The notes beneath the pieces are model-generated. The model was not told the origin of the DNA and did not search any database. It saw nothing but the letters and a program-made list of their open reading frames with translations. Below, piece by piece: positions 1 through 8,244 of a DNA stretch of 64,000 nucleotides. Source of the DNA: Barnesiella merdipullorum (lineage in GTDB: Bacteria > Bacteroidota > Bacteroidia > Bacteroidales > Barnesiellaceae). The stretch covers positions 1-64,000 of the forward strand of contig DXBT01000010.1 in assembly GCA_019116365.1 (NCBI GenBank), read 5' to 3'. The translations under genes were made by a program, and so were the position numbers. Positions within the stretch are counted from its first letter, which is position 1; each line of letters begins with the position of its first letter.

Positions 1-25
1 CTATAACTTTGCTTTCGGTGATCAT
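1..25 (-). CDS. start of an unidentified gene leaving the window
   Basis: On the minus strand an ATG at 25-23 opens a frame reading MITESKVI up to the window edge. A TAAATTTG box, matching the Bacteroidota -7 consensus TAnnTTTG, lies upstream on the same strand at 99-92. Eight codons are too few to identify a protein. The opening resembles my recollection of some Bacteroidota IS-element transposases (ESKVTEIF-like starts), which is a weak impression only. It could equally be a chance ATG. Confidence 0.3.
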
Positions 26-280
26 AGCGATTATTGTTTGTAATTCTTTGTAATTCAGTACTATAAAGATACAACAATTTTCGCTAATCACCAAATTTAC
101 AAACACTTACAATTCGTCGAACTCACGTTAAGATAAAACGAACATGTAATGGAAAAATAAAAACAGGTATGAGAAGTCGGGGCGGAGAGATTGACTTTCC
201 GCCCCGATTGTTTAGGAACATTCCGAGTAAAAACAAAATCAACCAAAGATATTCGGTAAACATCCTTGGTTAACAACCGC
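26..280. other. intergenic region with hairpin and tandem decamer
   Basis: No convincing gene. TTTGTAATTC occurs twice in tandem at 37-46 and 47-56. A hairpin has arms TCGGGGCGGA (177-186) and TCCGCCCCGA (198-207); on the plus strand it is followed by TTGTTT. A plus-strand TAACTTTG box sits at 4-11. A short plus-strand RNA ending at this hairpin is possible but unsupported by anything else. Confidence 0.5.
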
Positions 281-322
281 ACAAAAGCAACCGAGGCCGC
301 CCCGGATACCGGAGCGGCCTCG
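281..322 (-). terminator. terminator after carboxynorspermidine dehydrogenase
   Basis: The arms CGAGGCCGC and GCGGCCTCG (292-300 and 314-322) enclose an inner CCGG/CCGG pair. Read on the minus strand, the stem is followed by a short CTTTTGT stretch. It lies 25 bases past the stop of the gene at 348-1544. The U-tract is weak, so efficiency is uncertain. Confidence 0.65.
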
Positions 323-347
323 ATGTCAAATAGCTTGACTGTATCTC

Positions 348-1544
348 TTACAGTTCGATGTCGCCGTTGAACACCTCGTGCCAGGGCAACCCCTGCTTGT
401 TGAGCTGCTCCATGAAGGGATCGGGATCGAACTCCTCGACGTTGTGAACGCCCGGCATGTTCCACTTACCGGTGAGGAACATCATGGCACCAATCATGGC
501 AGGCACACCCGTGGTGTAGCTTACGCCCTGAGCACCCGTCTCGAGATAGGCGGCATGGTGACTGCAGTTGTTATATACATAGTAGGTCAACTCCTTGCCC
601 TCCTTGTCGATACCCCGGATGCGGCATCCTATCGAAGTCTCGCCCGTGTAGTTCTTGCCCAGATCTCCCGGGTTGGGCAACACGGCCTTGAGGAACTGGA
701 TGGGCACAATTTCCATGCCGTTGTACATGATGGGCTCGATGCTGGCCATACCGATATCCTGGATTACCCGCAGGTGTGTGAGATACTCCTGCCCGAAAGT
801 CATCCAGAAACGGGCCCGCTTGAGGGTAGGATAGTTTTTCACCAGCGACTCCAACTCTTCGTGATAGATAAGATACGACTCCTTGGGGCCGATATTGGGA
901 TAGGTAAGCGGACGGTGAATCTCGTGCGGTTCGGTCTCGATCCACTTGCCGTTCTCGTAGTATTTACCCTTTTGGGTCACCTCACGGATATTGATCTCGG
1001 GGTTAAAGTTGGTAGCAAAAGCCTTGCCGTGGTTTCCGGCATTACAATCGACAATGTCGAGATAGTGCATCTCCTTGAAGTAGTGCTTGGCGGCATAGGC
1101 CGTATAAACGCCACTCACACCCGGGTCGAAACCGCAGCCGAGAATGGCGGTGAGGCCGGCCTGCTCGAAACGTTCGCGATAGGCCCACTGCCATTTATAC
1201 TCATACTTGGCCTCGTCAAGGGGCTCATAGTTGGCCGTGTCGAGGTAGTTGACCCCACAATGCAGACAGGCATCCATGATGGTGAGATCTTGATAAGGCA
1301 AAGCCACATTGATGACAATATCGGGCTTATGTTTCTTGAACAGAGCCACCAGTTCATCTACCTTGTCGGCATCGACATGGTCGGTCACAATGCGATTGCC
1401 GCCGATAGCCTCGGCAATAGCGTCACACTTCGACTGTGTGCGGCTGGCCAAAACGATTTCGGTAAATACATCGGGGTTCTGCGCTACCTTGTGCGCTACC
1501 ACCGTTCCCACGCCACCGGCGCCGATAATAAGTACTTTTCCCAT
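348..1544 (-). CDS. carboxynorspermidine/carboxyspermidine dehydrogenase (saccharopine dehydrogenase family)
   Basis: A 398-residue cytosolic oxidoreductase. It opens with a Rossmann fold (GAGGVG at residues 8-13) and carries the family stretch ILGCGFDPGVSG in mid-protein. In gut Bacteroidota this family makes carboxyspermidine from putrescine and aspartate semialdehyde using NADPH, the alternative spermidine route; the decarboxylase partner is not in this window. Saccharopine dehydrogenase proper is a less likely alternative given the length and the DPGVSG region. It follows pdxA by 30 bases on the same strand, so the two are probably co-transcribed, and a hairpin terminator lies just downstream. 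The enzyme family is clear; the exact substrate is inferred. Confidence 0.87.
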   Translation of the reverse strand: MGKVLIIGAGGVGTVVAHKVAQNPDVFTEIVLASRTQSKCDAIAEAIGGNRIVTDHVDADKVDELVALFKKHKPDIVINVALPYQDLTIMDACLHCGVNYLDTANYEPLDEAKYEYKWQWAYRERFEQAGLTAILGCGFDPGVSGVYTAYAAKHYFKEMHYLDIVDCNAGNHGKAFATNFNPEINIREVTQKGKYYENGKWIETEPHEIHRPLTYPNIGPKESYLIYHEELESLVKNYPTLKRARFWMTFGQEYLTHLRVIQDIGMASIEPIMYNGMEIVPIQFLKAVLPNPGDLGKNYTGETSIGCRIRGIDKEGKELTYYVYNNCSHHAAYLETGAQGVSYTTGVPAMIGAMMFLTGKWNMPGVHNVEEFDPDPFMEQLNKQGLPWHEVFNGDIEL

Positions 1545-1574
1545 GTTGTTGTCTATATGAATTTTTTCTTTGAA

Positions 1575-2675
1575 TTATTCGTCTTTGTCGGTATCGGCCG
1601 TCAAGTCGAGTACCTCTTTGTCGCCGCTCTTGTCGAAATATTGCTTGCGCAACGGAGCCGACGTAATCTCTTTGTGGAACTGACGGTTGCGATATACATC
1701 GAGCGCCAGATAAAGGGCATTGCGGAACGACTGCTCATCGGCCTTGTTTTGCCCGGCAATATCATAGGCCGTGCCGTGATCGGGCGAGGTGCGCACCACG
1801 GGCAGCCCCGCAGTATAGTTCACACCGCTCTCCATGGCCAAAGCCTTGAAGGGGGCCAGTCCCTGGTCGTGATACATGGCCAGCACACCGTCAAACTGCT
1901 TGAAATGACCCGTACCGAAGAAACCGTCGGCGGGATAGGGCCCGAAACAGAGCATACCCTTGTCGTTGGCCGCCTGGATGGCCGGTTTGATAATATCGAT
2001 CTCTTCGTTCCCCAAAAGGCCGTCGTCACCGGCATGAGGGTTGAGCGACAGAACGGCGATGCGGGGTTTCACCACGCAGAAGTCTTGCTTGAGCGATTGC
2101 TCAAAGATGCGCAACTTCTCGAGAATAGCCTCCCGGGTGATTGCCTCGGGGACTTTCGAAATGGGCAAATGTGTCGTGACCAAAGCCACCCGCAGCACAT
2201 CGTTGAGCAGAATCATCAACGATTTCTTGCCTCGTCCCAGGCGTTTCTCCAGATACTCGGTGTGGCCGGGAAAATCGAACTTGTCGGACTGGATGGCGTG
2301 TTTGTTGATAGGTGCCGTCACCAGCACATCGATTGTTCCGGCTTCGATATCGGCGGCAGCCCGCTCAAGGGCAGCATAGGCAGCCTCGCCACCCACCGGG
2401 GTAGCCTTCCCGATTTCTACCTTCACCTCGTCGTCGATACAGGTAATCATGTTCACCTTGTTGGCGTCGGCCATCGAGGCATCGGCAATGATGTTGAAGT
2501 TGACCGCCGGCATCTCAAGAGCCTTGCGGTGATAGGCGGCCACCTTGGCCGAGCCATACACTACCGGCGTACATATCTCGAGGACATGCGGGTCGGAGAG
2601 GGTCTTGAGAATCACCTCATAGCCTACCCCGTTGATATCTCCCTGGGTAATACCCACTTTTATCTTATGTTCCAT
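1575..2675 (-). CDS. pdxA: 4-hydroxythreonine-4-phosphate dehydrogenase
   Basis: A 366-residue cytosolic enzyme of pyridoxal 5'-phosphate synthesis (DXP-dependent route). It oxidises and decarboxylates 4-phosphohydroxy-L-threonine to 3-amino-2-oxopropyl phosphate. It opens with the family start GITQGDINGVGYE. The three metal-binding histidines are present at H169 (TTHLP), H214 (LNPHAGDDG) and H269 (YHDQGLAPFK), close to the E. coli numbering. The length is somewhat longer than E. coli PdxA (about 330), with an acidic tail. It lies 114 bases after rlmN and 30 bases before the carboxynorspermidine dehydrogenase gene. I saw no clear promoter in the 114-base gap, so read-through from rlmN is plausible. 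Confidence 0.95.
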   Translation of the reverse strand: MEHKIKVGITQGDINGVGYEVILKTLSDPHVLEICTPVVYGSAKVAAYHRKALEMPAVNFNIIADASMADANKVNMITCIDDEVKVEIGKATPVGGEAAYAALERAAADIEAGTIDVLVTAPINKHAIQSDKFDFPGHTEYLEKRLGRGKKSLMILLNDVLRVALVTTHLPISKVPEAITREAILEKLRIFEQSLKQDFCVVKPRIAVLSLNPHAGDDGLLGNEEIDIIKPAIQAANDKGMLCFGPYPADGFFGTGHFKQFDGVLAMYHDQGLAPFKALAMESGVNYTAGLPVVRTSPDHGTAYDIAGQNKADEQSFRNALYLALDVYRNRQFHKEITSAPLRKQYFDKSGDKEVLDLTADTDKDE

Positions 2676-2789
2676 AGATCTCTGTTTTTATTTTTTTCTT
2701 CCGAGGCCGATAATAATTTTCGGCCCACTAAGATAAGAAAAATCCCCGATATACATCACGGCCCGGAGGCACTTTTACACGAGCGGCTC

Positions 2790-3815
2790 TTATTTGCGCT
2801 CTTTCTCGGCCGTTGACAGCATGCCGCAAGCGGCAAAGATATCCTCGCCCCGCGAAGCGCGTATGGTGGCCACGACTCCGTGACGATTGAGCCGGTCGCG
2901 GAAGGCCTCCATCGACTCGGGGTCGGAGCTCTTGAGCGACACCCCGGGGATGGCGTGGAATCGAATGAGGTTCACCCGACAATCGAGCCCCTTGAGCAGA
3001 CGCGCCAGAGCATCGGCATGAACAAGGTCGTCGTTGTAGCCGCTGAAGAGGATATACTCAAACGAGAGCCGACGCTGGTGCGAGAAGTCATACTGGCGCA
3101 ACAAAGCCAGAATATCGTTCATGTGAAAGGCCTTCTCCACAGGCATAATCTGCAGGCGCTCCTGGGGATATGGCGAGTGCAGGCTCACGGCCAGATGGCA
3201 GTGGCTCTCGTCGAGGAATCGCCGTATGCCGGTGAGGTGGCCGATGGTCGAAACGGTAATGCGCTTGGGACTCCAGGCAAAACCCCAATCGGCCGTGAGA
3301 ATCGTGAGCGCCTTCATCACTTCGTCGAGGTTGTCGAAGGGCTCGCCCATACCCATAAACACCAGGTTGGTGAGCTTGTCGCTGTGCTCTACCGAGAGAA
3401 TCTGGTTAATGATTTCGGCCGAGGTAAGGCTGCGTTTGAAGCCCTGTTTGCCCGTCATGCAGAAACTGCAATTCATCTTGCATCCCACTTGCGACGACAC
3501 GCACAGGGTTGCTCGGTCGTGGTCGGGGATATAGACCGTTTCGACGAAATCGTTGTCGCCTACCCTGAAGAGGTACTTGACCGTGCCATCGACCGACCGC
3601 TGCGACTGCATCGGGAGCGAACGCCCCACGTCGTAGCGTTGCGACAACAGTTCGCGGTGACGCAACGAGATATTGGTCATATCGGCAATATCGCCTACCC
3701 GCTTTTCATAGAGCCATGCGGCAATCTGCCTGGCAGCGAAACGGGGCATCCCTGCCTCGGCGACCAAGGCCTGCAACTCGTCCATGGTTTTCCCCAACAA
3801 ATGTTCTTTTTCCAT
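2790..3815 (-). CDS. rlmN: 23S rRNA A2503 / tRNA A37 C2-methyltransferase RlmN
   Basis: A radical-SAM enzyme that adds the C2 methyl to A2503 of 23S rRNA and A37 of some tRNAs. The radical-SAM cysteines CKMNCSFC are at residues 112, 116 and 119. The catalytic cysteines are also present: one in the C-terminal AACGML motif (C330), the position that carries the methylene in RlmN, and C105 in LCVSSQ. I chose the ATG at 3815, giving 341 residues starting MEKEHLLGK. The longer frame up to 3845 adds ten unlikely residues and runs into the upstream terminator stem. The gene follows the ppiD-like gene, with that hairpin between them, and precedes pdxA. Confidence 0.95.
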   Translation of the reverse strand: MEKEHLLGKTMDELQALVAEAGMPRFAARQIAAWLYEKRVGDIADMTNISLRHRELLSQRYDVGRSLPMQSQRSVDGTVKYLFRVGDNDFVETVYIPDHDRATLCVSSQVGCKMNCSFCMTGKQGFKRSLTSAEIINQILSVEHSDKLTNLVFMGMGEPFDNLDEVMKALTILTADWGFAWSPKRITVSTIGHLTGIRRFLDESHCHLAVSLHSPYPQERLQIMPVEKAFHMNDILALLRQYDFSHQRRLSFEYILFSGYNDDLVHADALARLLKGLDCRVNLIRFHAIPGVSLKSSDPESMEAFRDRLNRHGVVATIRASRGEDIFAACGMLSTAEKERK

Positions 3816-3845
3816 AACCCTCGTATTGCTGTAATACAAATACAA

Positions 3846-3883
3846 AGTGCGTGTATCGAGCCGCCAGCTACGATATACGCACT
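3846..3883 (-). terminator. terminator after ppiD-like gene
   Basis: The arms AGTGCGTGTATCG (3846-3858) and CGATATACGCACT (3871-3883) pair with one mismatch. On the minus strand the hairpin is followed by TTTGTATTTG. It lies 37 bases past the stop at 3921, between the ppiD-like gene and rlmN. Confidence 0.75.
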
Positions 3884-3920
3884 CTGTGTGTCTTTTATCT
3901 CAAACGATTCTTCGTCTCGA

Positions 3921-6017
3921 TTAGAAGAAGCGAATCATCGTATTCTTGATTTCGGCTTTGTCGCGAAGCACCTCCATCAGACGGCTGTTGATCAGGTAGG
4001 TATAATTCTGTTGGAGCTTACGAGCCTCGGCCTGGGCATCGAAGGGTTGCTCCGAAACCGTCTTGTCGGTCACGGTGAATACATACACACCTCTCACACC
4101 TTTCACGGGGCCTACGAGTTTACCGTTCTCGGCCGTGGGAGCCAGGGCGCTCAATACCGGCTCATAACCTACACCGGCAATCGAGGGCGAAGCGAACGAT
4201 ACAAACTTGGCACTATCGACCTGAGCCTTCATGGCCTCGGCATAACCGGCCAGCGAAGTAAGCTTCTTGGCCTTGAGGTCACCGATAATCTTCTCGGCTT
4301 TCTTGTCGTTGCGCACGCGGATAGCCAACATGTCTTTGATTTGGTCCATAGGAGCATAACCCTCTTTGGACACGTTTTCAAGAGCAGCTACTACAAACGA
4401 ATTGTCGAGAGTAAAGATTTCAGAAACAGAACCTTTTTCGGCGTTGAAGGCCCAACGGATAGCCTGACGGGCATCGTTGATGCCGGGCAGCGAGTAATCC
4501 TCGGCCGTGCACTCATAGCTGTTGACCGTGTAACCAGCCTCTTTGGCAGCTGCATCAAACTTGGCAGCCGTGTTGTTGGTAGCGCTATACGACGACAGTT
4601 GGTTGTAGAGGGCGGTATGCGTCTCGGTACTGGGATTCACAGCCACTACATAGGCAGCCACTTTGGCTTTCTTCACGGGAGCGGTACGCGACAAAATCTG
4701 AACGATGTGCTCGCCACCCAGGCTCTCGGCCTTGAAGTAACCGTTACCACCCTCGCTGAATACCTTGCTGATGAAGGGACGACCGATGGTGGCTGCCATG
4801 TTCTCGGTCAACCAAACTTCGTCGTTGCCGTTGAACTTGGGCGAAAGCTCGGCAAAGCTGCCACCGTTGTTGAGCACGTTGAGCACGCTGTCGATTTGGG
4901 TCGAGCGGGGTTGGAACGAAAGCAGACGCACCTTGATCGAGTCGGGAGCTGTTTTGGTATCCATCAGACGATACATGGTGTAGGTATCGTTTTCAAACTC
5001 GAGAGGCGACGACTCACCTACGGCAGCCGCCTCGGCAAATTTCTTCATCTTCTCGGGCATCGACGATATGGCTACAAAGCTGTCGTCATACGACTCGTCA
5101 GAGTTGTTGGCAATGAAAGTGGCCACATCATCGGTCGTAGCGAATACCGATTTGTTCATCTCCACCTTCTCTTTGGCCTTGGCATAGTCGCTCTCGCTGG
5201 GAACGATATTTACCGCGATGTATTTGATGGCACGACGCTCGGGCATCTTGTAGAGCTCTTTCACTTTGTTGTACTCGGTCTTGAGCTCGCTGTCGCTTAT
5301 GGCGATGGTCGAGTCGGCAATCGAGGTGTAAGGTTGCAGGGCATAGGCGATATCGGCCGAAGTCTTGCCCTCTTCATAGGAGTTTTCGAGATCCAGCTTG
5401 TTGGGCATGATGGCACGATTCAACAGGTTGGCAAATTTCTGAATAGCGCGTTCTTCTTTCACCTGTTTCTCCAGGCGGAGCCACATTTGACGTTGGGGCT
5501 CGATTTGGGCCAGTTGCTCGGGCGTGTTGTAGCCGTGAGCCTCGGGATCGAGAACTACCTGCACAAAGTTGAGCAGACCTTGACGGTCGAACTCACCGGT
5601 TTGAGGGTTGGTAAAGTACTGACGTACCATCGGCGAAATGTTGTCGCCGGTGAGCAGGTCGGCCAGTTCTTCCTTGCTAACCACGATACCCAGTTCATCG
5701 AGCTCTTCGTTGAGCAGTATTTCGTTTACCATTTGGTCATAAACCTCCTGGTTGATACGCGATGCATATCCTTCGGGCATAGACATTCCACGTTGAGCAT
5801 ACATTTGTTGCAGCTCATCGGTACGCATTTTCACACGTTCCTGGAATTCTTCGACTCCGATATTTGTCCCGTTCACCACGGCGACTTTACTCTTATTCAT
5901 GGCGTAGAAGGTGTGCCCCGAATTGAGGAAGTCCCCTACGATAAAAGCGAGCAGGGCGACTCCTATTATCACCACGAGCAAACCTGCTTTACTTCTGATT
6001 TTGTTTAACGTAGCCAT
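3921..6017 (-). CDS. SurA/PpiD-type peptidyl-prolyl isomerase, membrane-anchored chaperone
   Basis: A 698-residue periplasmic folding factor held in the inner membrane by one N-terminal helix (about residues 13-32, LLVVIIGVALLAFIVGDFL). Then follow a SurA-N/PpiD-like chaperone region (about 40-300, with long amphipathic helices), a degenerate parvulin-like segment (about 350-450, including GGSFAELSPKF) and a further C-terminal chaperone region. The family assists outer-membrane protein folding. The size and layout match the PpiD-like proteins common in Bacteroidota. It lies 119 bases after the gldE-like gene, in the lptC-gldE-ppiD order often seen in the phylum. Isomerase activity cannot be assumed because the parvulin domain is divergent. 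Confidence 0.9.
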   Translation of the reverse strand: MATLNKIRSKAGLLVVIIGVALLAFIVGDFLNSGHTFYAMNKSKVAVVNGTNIGVEEFQERVKMRTDELQQMYAQRGMSMPEGYASRINQEVYDQMVNEILLNEELDELGIVVSKEELADLLTGDNISPMVRQYFTNPQTGEFDRQGLLNFVQVVLDPEAHGYNTPEQLAQIEPQRQMWLRLEKQVKEERAIQKFANLLNRAIMPNKLDLENSYEEGKTSADIAYALQPYTSIADSTIAISDSELKTEYNKVKELYKMPERRAIKYIAVNIVPSESDYAKAKEKVEMNKSVFATTDDVATFIANNSDESYDDSFVAISSMPEKMKKFAEAAAVGESSPLEFENDTYTMYRLMDTKTAPDSIKVRLLSFQPRSTQIDSVLNVLNNGGSFAELSPKFNGNDEVWLTENMAATIGRPFISKVFSEGGNGYFKAESLGGEHIVQILSRTAPVKKAKVAAYVVAVNPSTETHTALYNQLSSYSATNNTAAKFDAAAKEAGYTVNSYECTAEDYSLPGINDARQAIRWAFNAEKGSVSEIFTLDNSFVVAALENVSKEGYAPMDQIKDMLAIRVRNDKKAEKIIGDLKAKKLTSLAGYAEAMKAQVDSAKFVSFASPSIAGVGYEPVLSALAPTAENGKLVGPVKGVRGVYVFTVTDKTVSEQPFDAQAEARKLQQNYTYLINSRLMEVLRDKAEIKNTMIRFF

Positions 6018-6136
6018 TTGTTACTTTGTATGAATTTTAGTTTTATATTTTATTATTTTTTTATCCTCTTTTACTAAGGGCACGAAGATACAAAAATTTG
6101 GATTTATCTCGGCATAGAATGGTCAAAAAAAATAAC

Positions 6137-7393
6137 TTATTTCTCTATTTTCATGCGCACAAGTTCTATTTTCGTAGCCTTGCGACGCAAAATCGTAAAC
6201 CGATAGTTCTTAATTTCTACCGTCTCGCCCAGGCGGGGAAGGGTTTGATAGTGGTGCAGAATGTAACCGGCCACGGTTTGATAATCGTCCGACTCGGGTA
6301 TGTCGAGACCAAACTCTTCGTTGATGCGCCCTATCTCCATGCGCCCCGAGAACTCATACTCGTCCTCCCCTACTTTTCGGGCCACGAGATTCTGGGTGTC
6401 GTGTTCATCCTCGATATCGCCAAAGATCTCCTCGACCAGGTCTTCGAGAGTTACCAGTCCGGCGGTACCGCCAAACTCATCGACCACGATAGCCAGGCTC
6501 TTCTTCTGCTGCATGAGGTTGCGCATCAACTTGTTGGCCAACATACTCTCGGGAGCAAAGACGGCCGGGCGGATGCTCTTGCGCCAGTCGTCGTGCTGGC
6601 GGAACATCTCGGACGAATGGATATACCCCAGAATATTGTCGATATTCTCGCGATAGACCAGCACCTTCGAGATGCCCGTACTCACAAAGGTATGAAGCAA
6701 CTCCTCGTCGGTAACCTCGTCAATATCGACCGCCACCAGTTCGGTGCGGGGTATCATGCAGTCGCGCAGGTGCACGTTGGAAAAGTCGAGGGCATTCTGA
6801 AAGATCTTCATTTCGGGTTCCACCGGGACTTTCGAGTCGCTCTCTTCAATACTCTTCTGGATAAACGAATCGAGCTCTATCTTACTCATCAGCGAGTTGG
6901 TGTGATGGGCAATCTTTACCCCGGCCAGTCGCATGACTCCCTTCGAGACCATCGAGGTGAACCGGGAGATGGGATACAAAATCACATAGATGAGCCACAC
7001 CAGGGGCGCGAAGAATCGCATCGTGGCATTGGGGTCGATGCGGAAAATGGTCTTGGGCATAAACTCGCCCACAAACAGGATGAGCAAGGTCGAGAGGAGG
7101 GTCTGCATGAGCACTACAAAAGCCTCTTGATCCCACACCAGGGCGATGACCGGCTCGAGCAGGGCCGCCATGCCCATACCGTAGATGACCAGAGCAATGT
7201 TGTTGCCCACCAGCATGGTCGAGATAAACTGCTCTTCATTGCCGTAGAAGAGGCTCAACATTTTCGAGAGCAGACCTTTCTGCTTCATATCCAGTTCGGC
7301 CCGCACCTTGTTGGACGACACGAAGGCAATCTCCATGCCCGAGAAGAAGGCCGAAAAGAGCAAAGCGATAATAATGATGACAATCCAATTCAT
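6137..7393 (-). CDS. GldE-like CNNM/CBS-pair/CorC_HlyC membrane protein (hemolysin family)
   Basis: A 418-residue inner-membrane protein. The N-terminal DUF21/CNNM domain (about 1-160) has several hydrophobic segments and carries FVGEFMPKTIFR. A tandem CBS pair (about 195-330, with DEFGGTAGLVTLEDLVEEI) and a CorC_HlyC domain (about 335-415) follow. Relatives transport or sense divalent cations such as Mg2+. The Bacteroidota branch includes GldE of gliding bacteria, but no gliding role should be assumed here. Its ATG overlaps the lptC stop by 4 bases (ATGA), indicating translational coupling. The specific function is unknown; the domain call is firm. Confidence 0.9.
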   Translation of the reverse strand: MNWIVIIIIALLFSAFFSGMEIAFVSSNKVRAELDMKQKGLLSKMLSLFYGNEEQFISTMLVGNNIALVIYGMGMAALLEPVIALVWDQEAFVVLMQTLLSTLLILFVGEFMPKTIFRIDPNATMRFFAPLVWLIYVILYPISRFTSMVSKGVMRLAGVKIAHHTNSLMSKIELDSFIQKSIEESDSKVPVEPEMKIFQNALDFSNVHLRDCMIPRTELVAVDIDEVTDEELLHTFVSTGISKVLVYRENIDNILGYIHSSEMFRQHDDWRKSIRPAVFAPESMLANKLMRNLMQQKKSLAIVVDEFGGTAGLVTLEDLVEEIFGDIEDEHDTQNLVARKVGEDEYEFSGRMEIGRINEEFGLDIPESDDYQTVAGYILHHYQTLPRLGETVEIKNYRFTILRRKATKIELVRMKIEK

Positions 7394-8061
7394 GATTTCT
7401 TTCTTTGTTTGGCACGCACGGCCGGCACAGGTTTCGGAGCCACGCTATCCACCCGCGACGAATCGGACGCAACAGAATCGCGTTTAATGGGGAATATGCC
7501 ACTGGTGCGACGTATCCGATAGCGGGTCATCTGCTCATTGGAGGTGAAGCCATACCCCTCGATTACCTCGTCGGGGGTTTCGATATGGATAAACGAGTCG
7601 GAGTAGATCTCGCGCTTGCGCTGGTCCCAAAAGATCTGCGAGGTGAGAAACACCTCTTCCTTGATATTCTCGATGCGCACGTTCTTGTCGAGTCGCCACA
7701 ACTGTTTGGTTTTGAAATAGGTGGCCGTGTCGCCCTGGATGAGGGCCTCGGTAGCGAACACCGAGTCGAACTTCTCGACATGCAAGCCTCGCGGGAAATA
7801 CCAGTAGGGCTCCTTGGCATTCTCGTAGATGAGCCATTCGGGGGCCTTGATGCGGTAGCGGGTTATTCCCGAATCGGAGATAAGCGTCTCCACATCGAGA
7901 GTGCGCAGCGTAGGCACCTCGGTCGCATCGTCAAAGCCTTTGACCATCTCGTTTTTCGAGCCCGAACAGGCACTCCACAAGACGGGAAAGGCGACAAACA
8001 GCACGAGTCCCCAGCGCGAAACGCGCATAAACCACCGGTCGGTATTCTCTTTTCTTCCCAT
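7390..8061 (-). CDS. lptC: LPS export lipoprotein-like protein LptC
   Basis: A 223-residue periplasmic LptC/OstA-like protein, bridging the inner-membrane LPS exporter to the LptA/LptD path. A signal helix ends in LWSAC, with a lipobox-like cysteine at residue 32. The body has the beta-jellyroll pattern of LptC, with ETLISDSGITRYRI near the start. I place the start at the ATG at 8061 (MGRKENTDRW): an excellent promoter lies just upstream at 8111-8080, inside the longer open frame that reaches 8238. The 3' end overlaps the gldE-like start by 4 bases. Bacteroidota LptC proteins are often lipoproteins, consistent with this one. Confidence 0.9.
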   Translation of the reverse strand: MGRKENTDRWFMRVSRWGLVLFVAFPVLWSACSGSKNEMVKGFDDATEVPTLRTLDVETLISDSGITRYRIKAPEWLIYENAKEPYWYFPRGLHVEKFDSVFATEALIQGDTATYFKTKQLWRLDKNVRIENIKEEVFLTSQIFWDQRKREIYSDSFIHIETPDEVIEGYGFTSNEQMTRYRIRRTSGIFPIKRDSVASDSSRVDSVAPKPVPAVRAKQRKKS

Positions 8062-8079
8062 TCTGCTGAATCTGTGTTG

Positions 8080-8111
8080 CAAAATTATAAATAGTTGCAG
8101 GGCACTCCAAA
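8080..8111 (-). promoter_or_regulatory. promoter of lptC
   Basis: On the minus strand, TTTG (8111-8108), a 20-base spacer and TAATTTTG (8087-8080) match both halves of the Bacteroidota sigma-ABfr consensus exactly. Transcription would start near 8073, giving a leader of about 12 bases before the ATG at 8061. It rules out the longer upstream start for lptC. Confidence 0.8.
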
Positions 8112-8186
8112 TATTCCCGCAAAAATTATGCCTCTCCTCGAGGCTTCCGCCCGGCCGAACATCGCCACTCCCTGCCAGACCGATAC

Positions 8187-8220
8187 AAAAAAAAGGGTCG
8201 TACCCCTCGGGGCACGACCC
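8187..8220 (-). terminator. terminator of the C10 protease gene
   Basis: A strong rho-independent terminator on the minus strand. Stem arms GGGTCGT and ACGACCC have an inner GCCCC/GGGGT extension, followed immediately by eight T. It begins 25 bases past the stop of the C10 protease gene. Confidence 0.9.
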
Positions 8221-8244
8221 TTCAACCTCTATGGTCAATACTTT

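Noticed and set aside
378..2816. Very long open frame opposite pdxA and the carboxynorspermidine dehydrogenase
   Set aside because: It is a shadow of GC-rich third codon positions on the real minus-strand genes; it has no recognisable domain and spans two genes.
2880..6008. Open frame of over 1000 codons opposite rlmN and the ppiD-like gene
   Set aside because: Same codon-bias artefact; low-complexity His/Gly/Val-rich product covering two well-supported genes.
6137..7393. Gliding motility role for the GldE-like protein
   Set aside because: The family is widespread in non-gliding Bacteroidota and no other gld gene is in the window.
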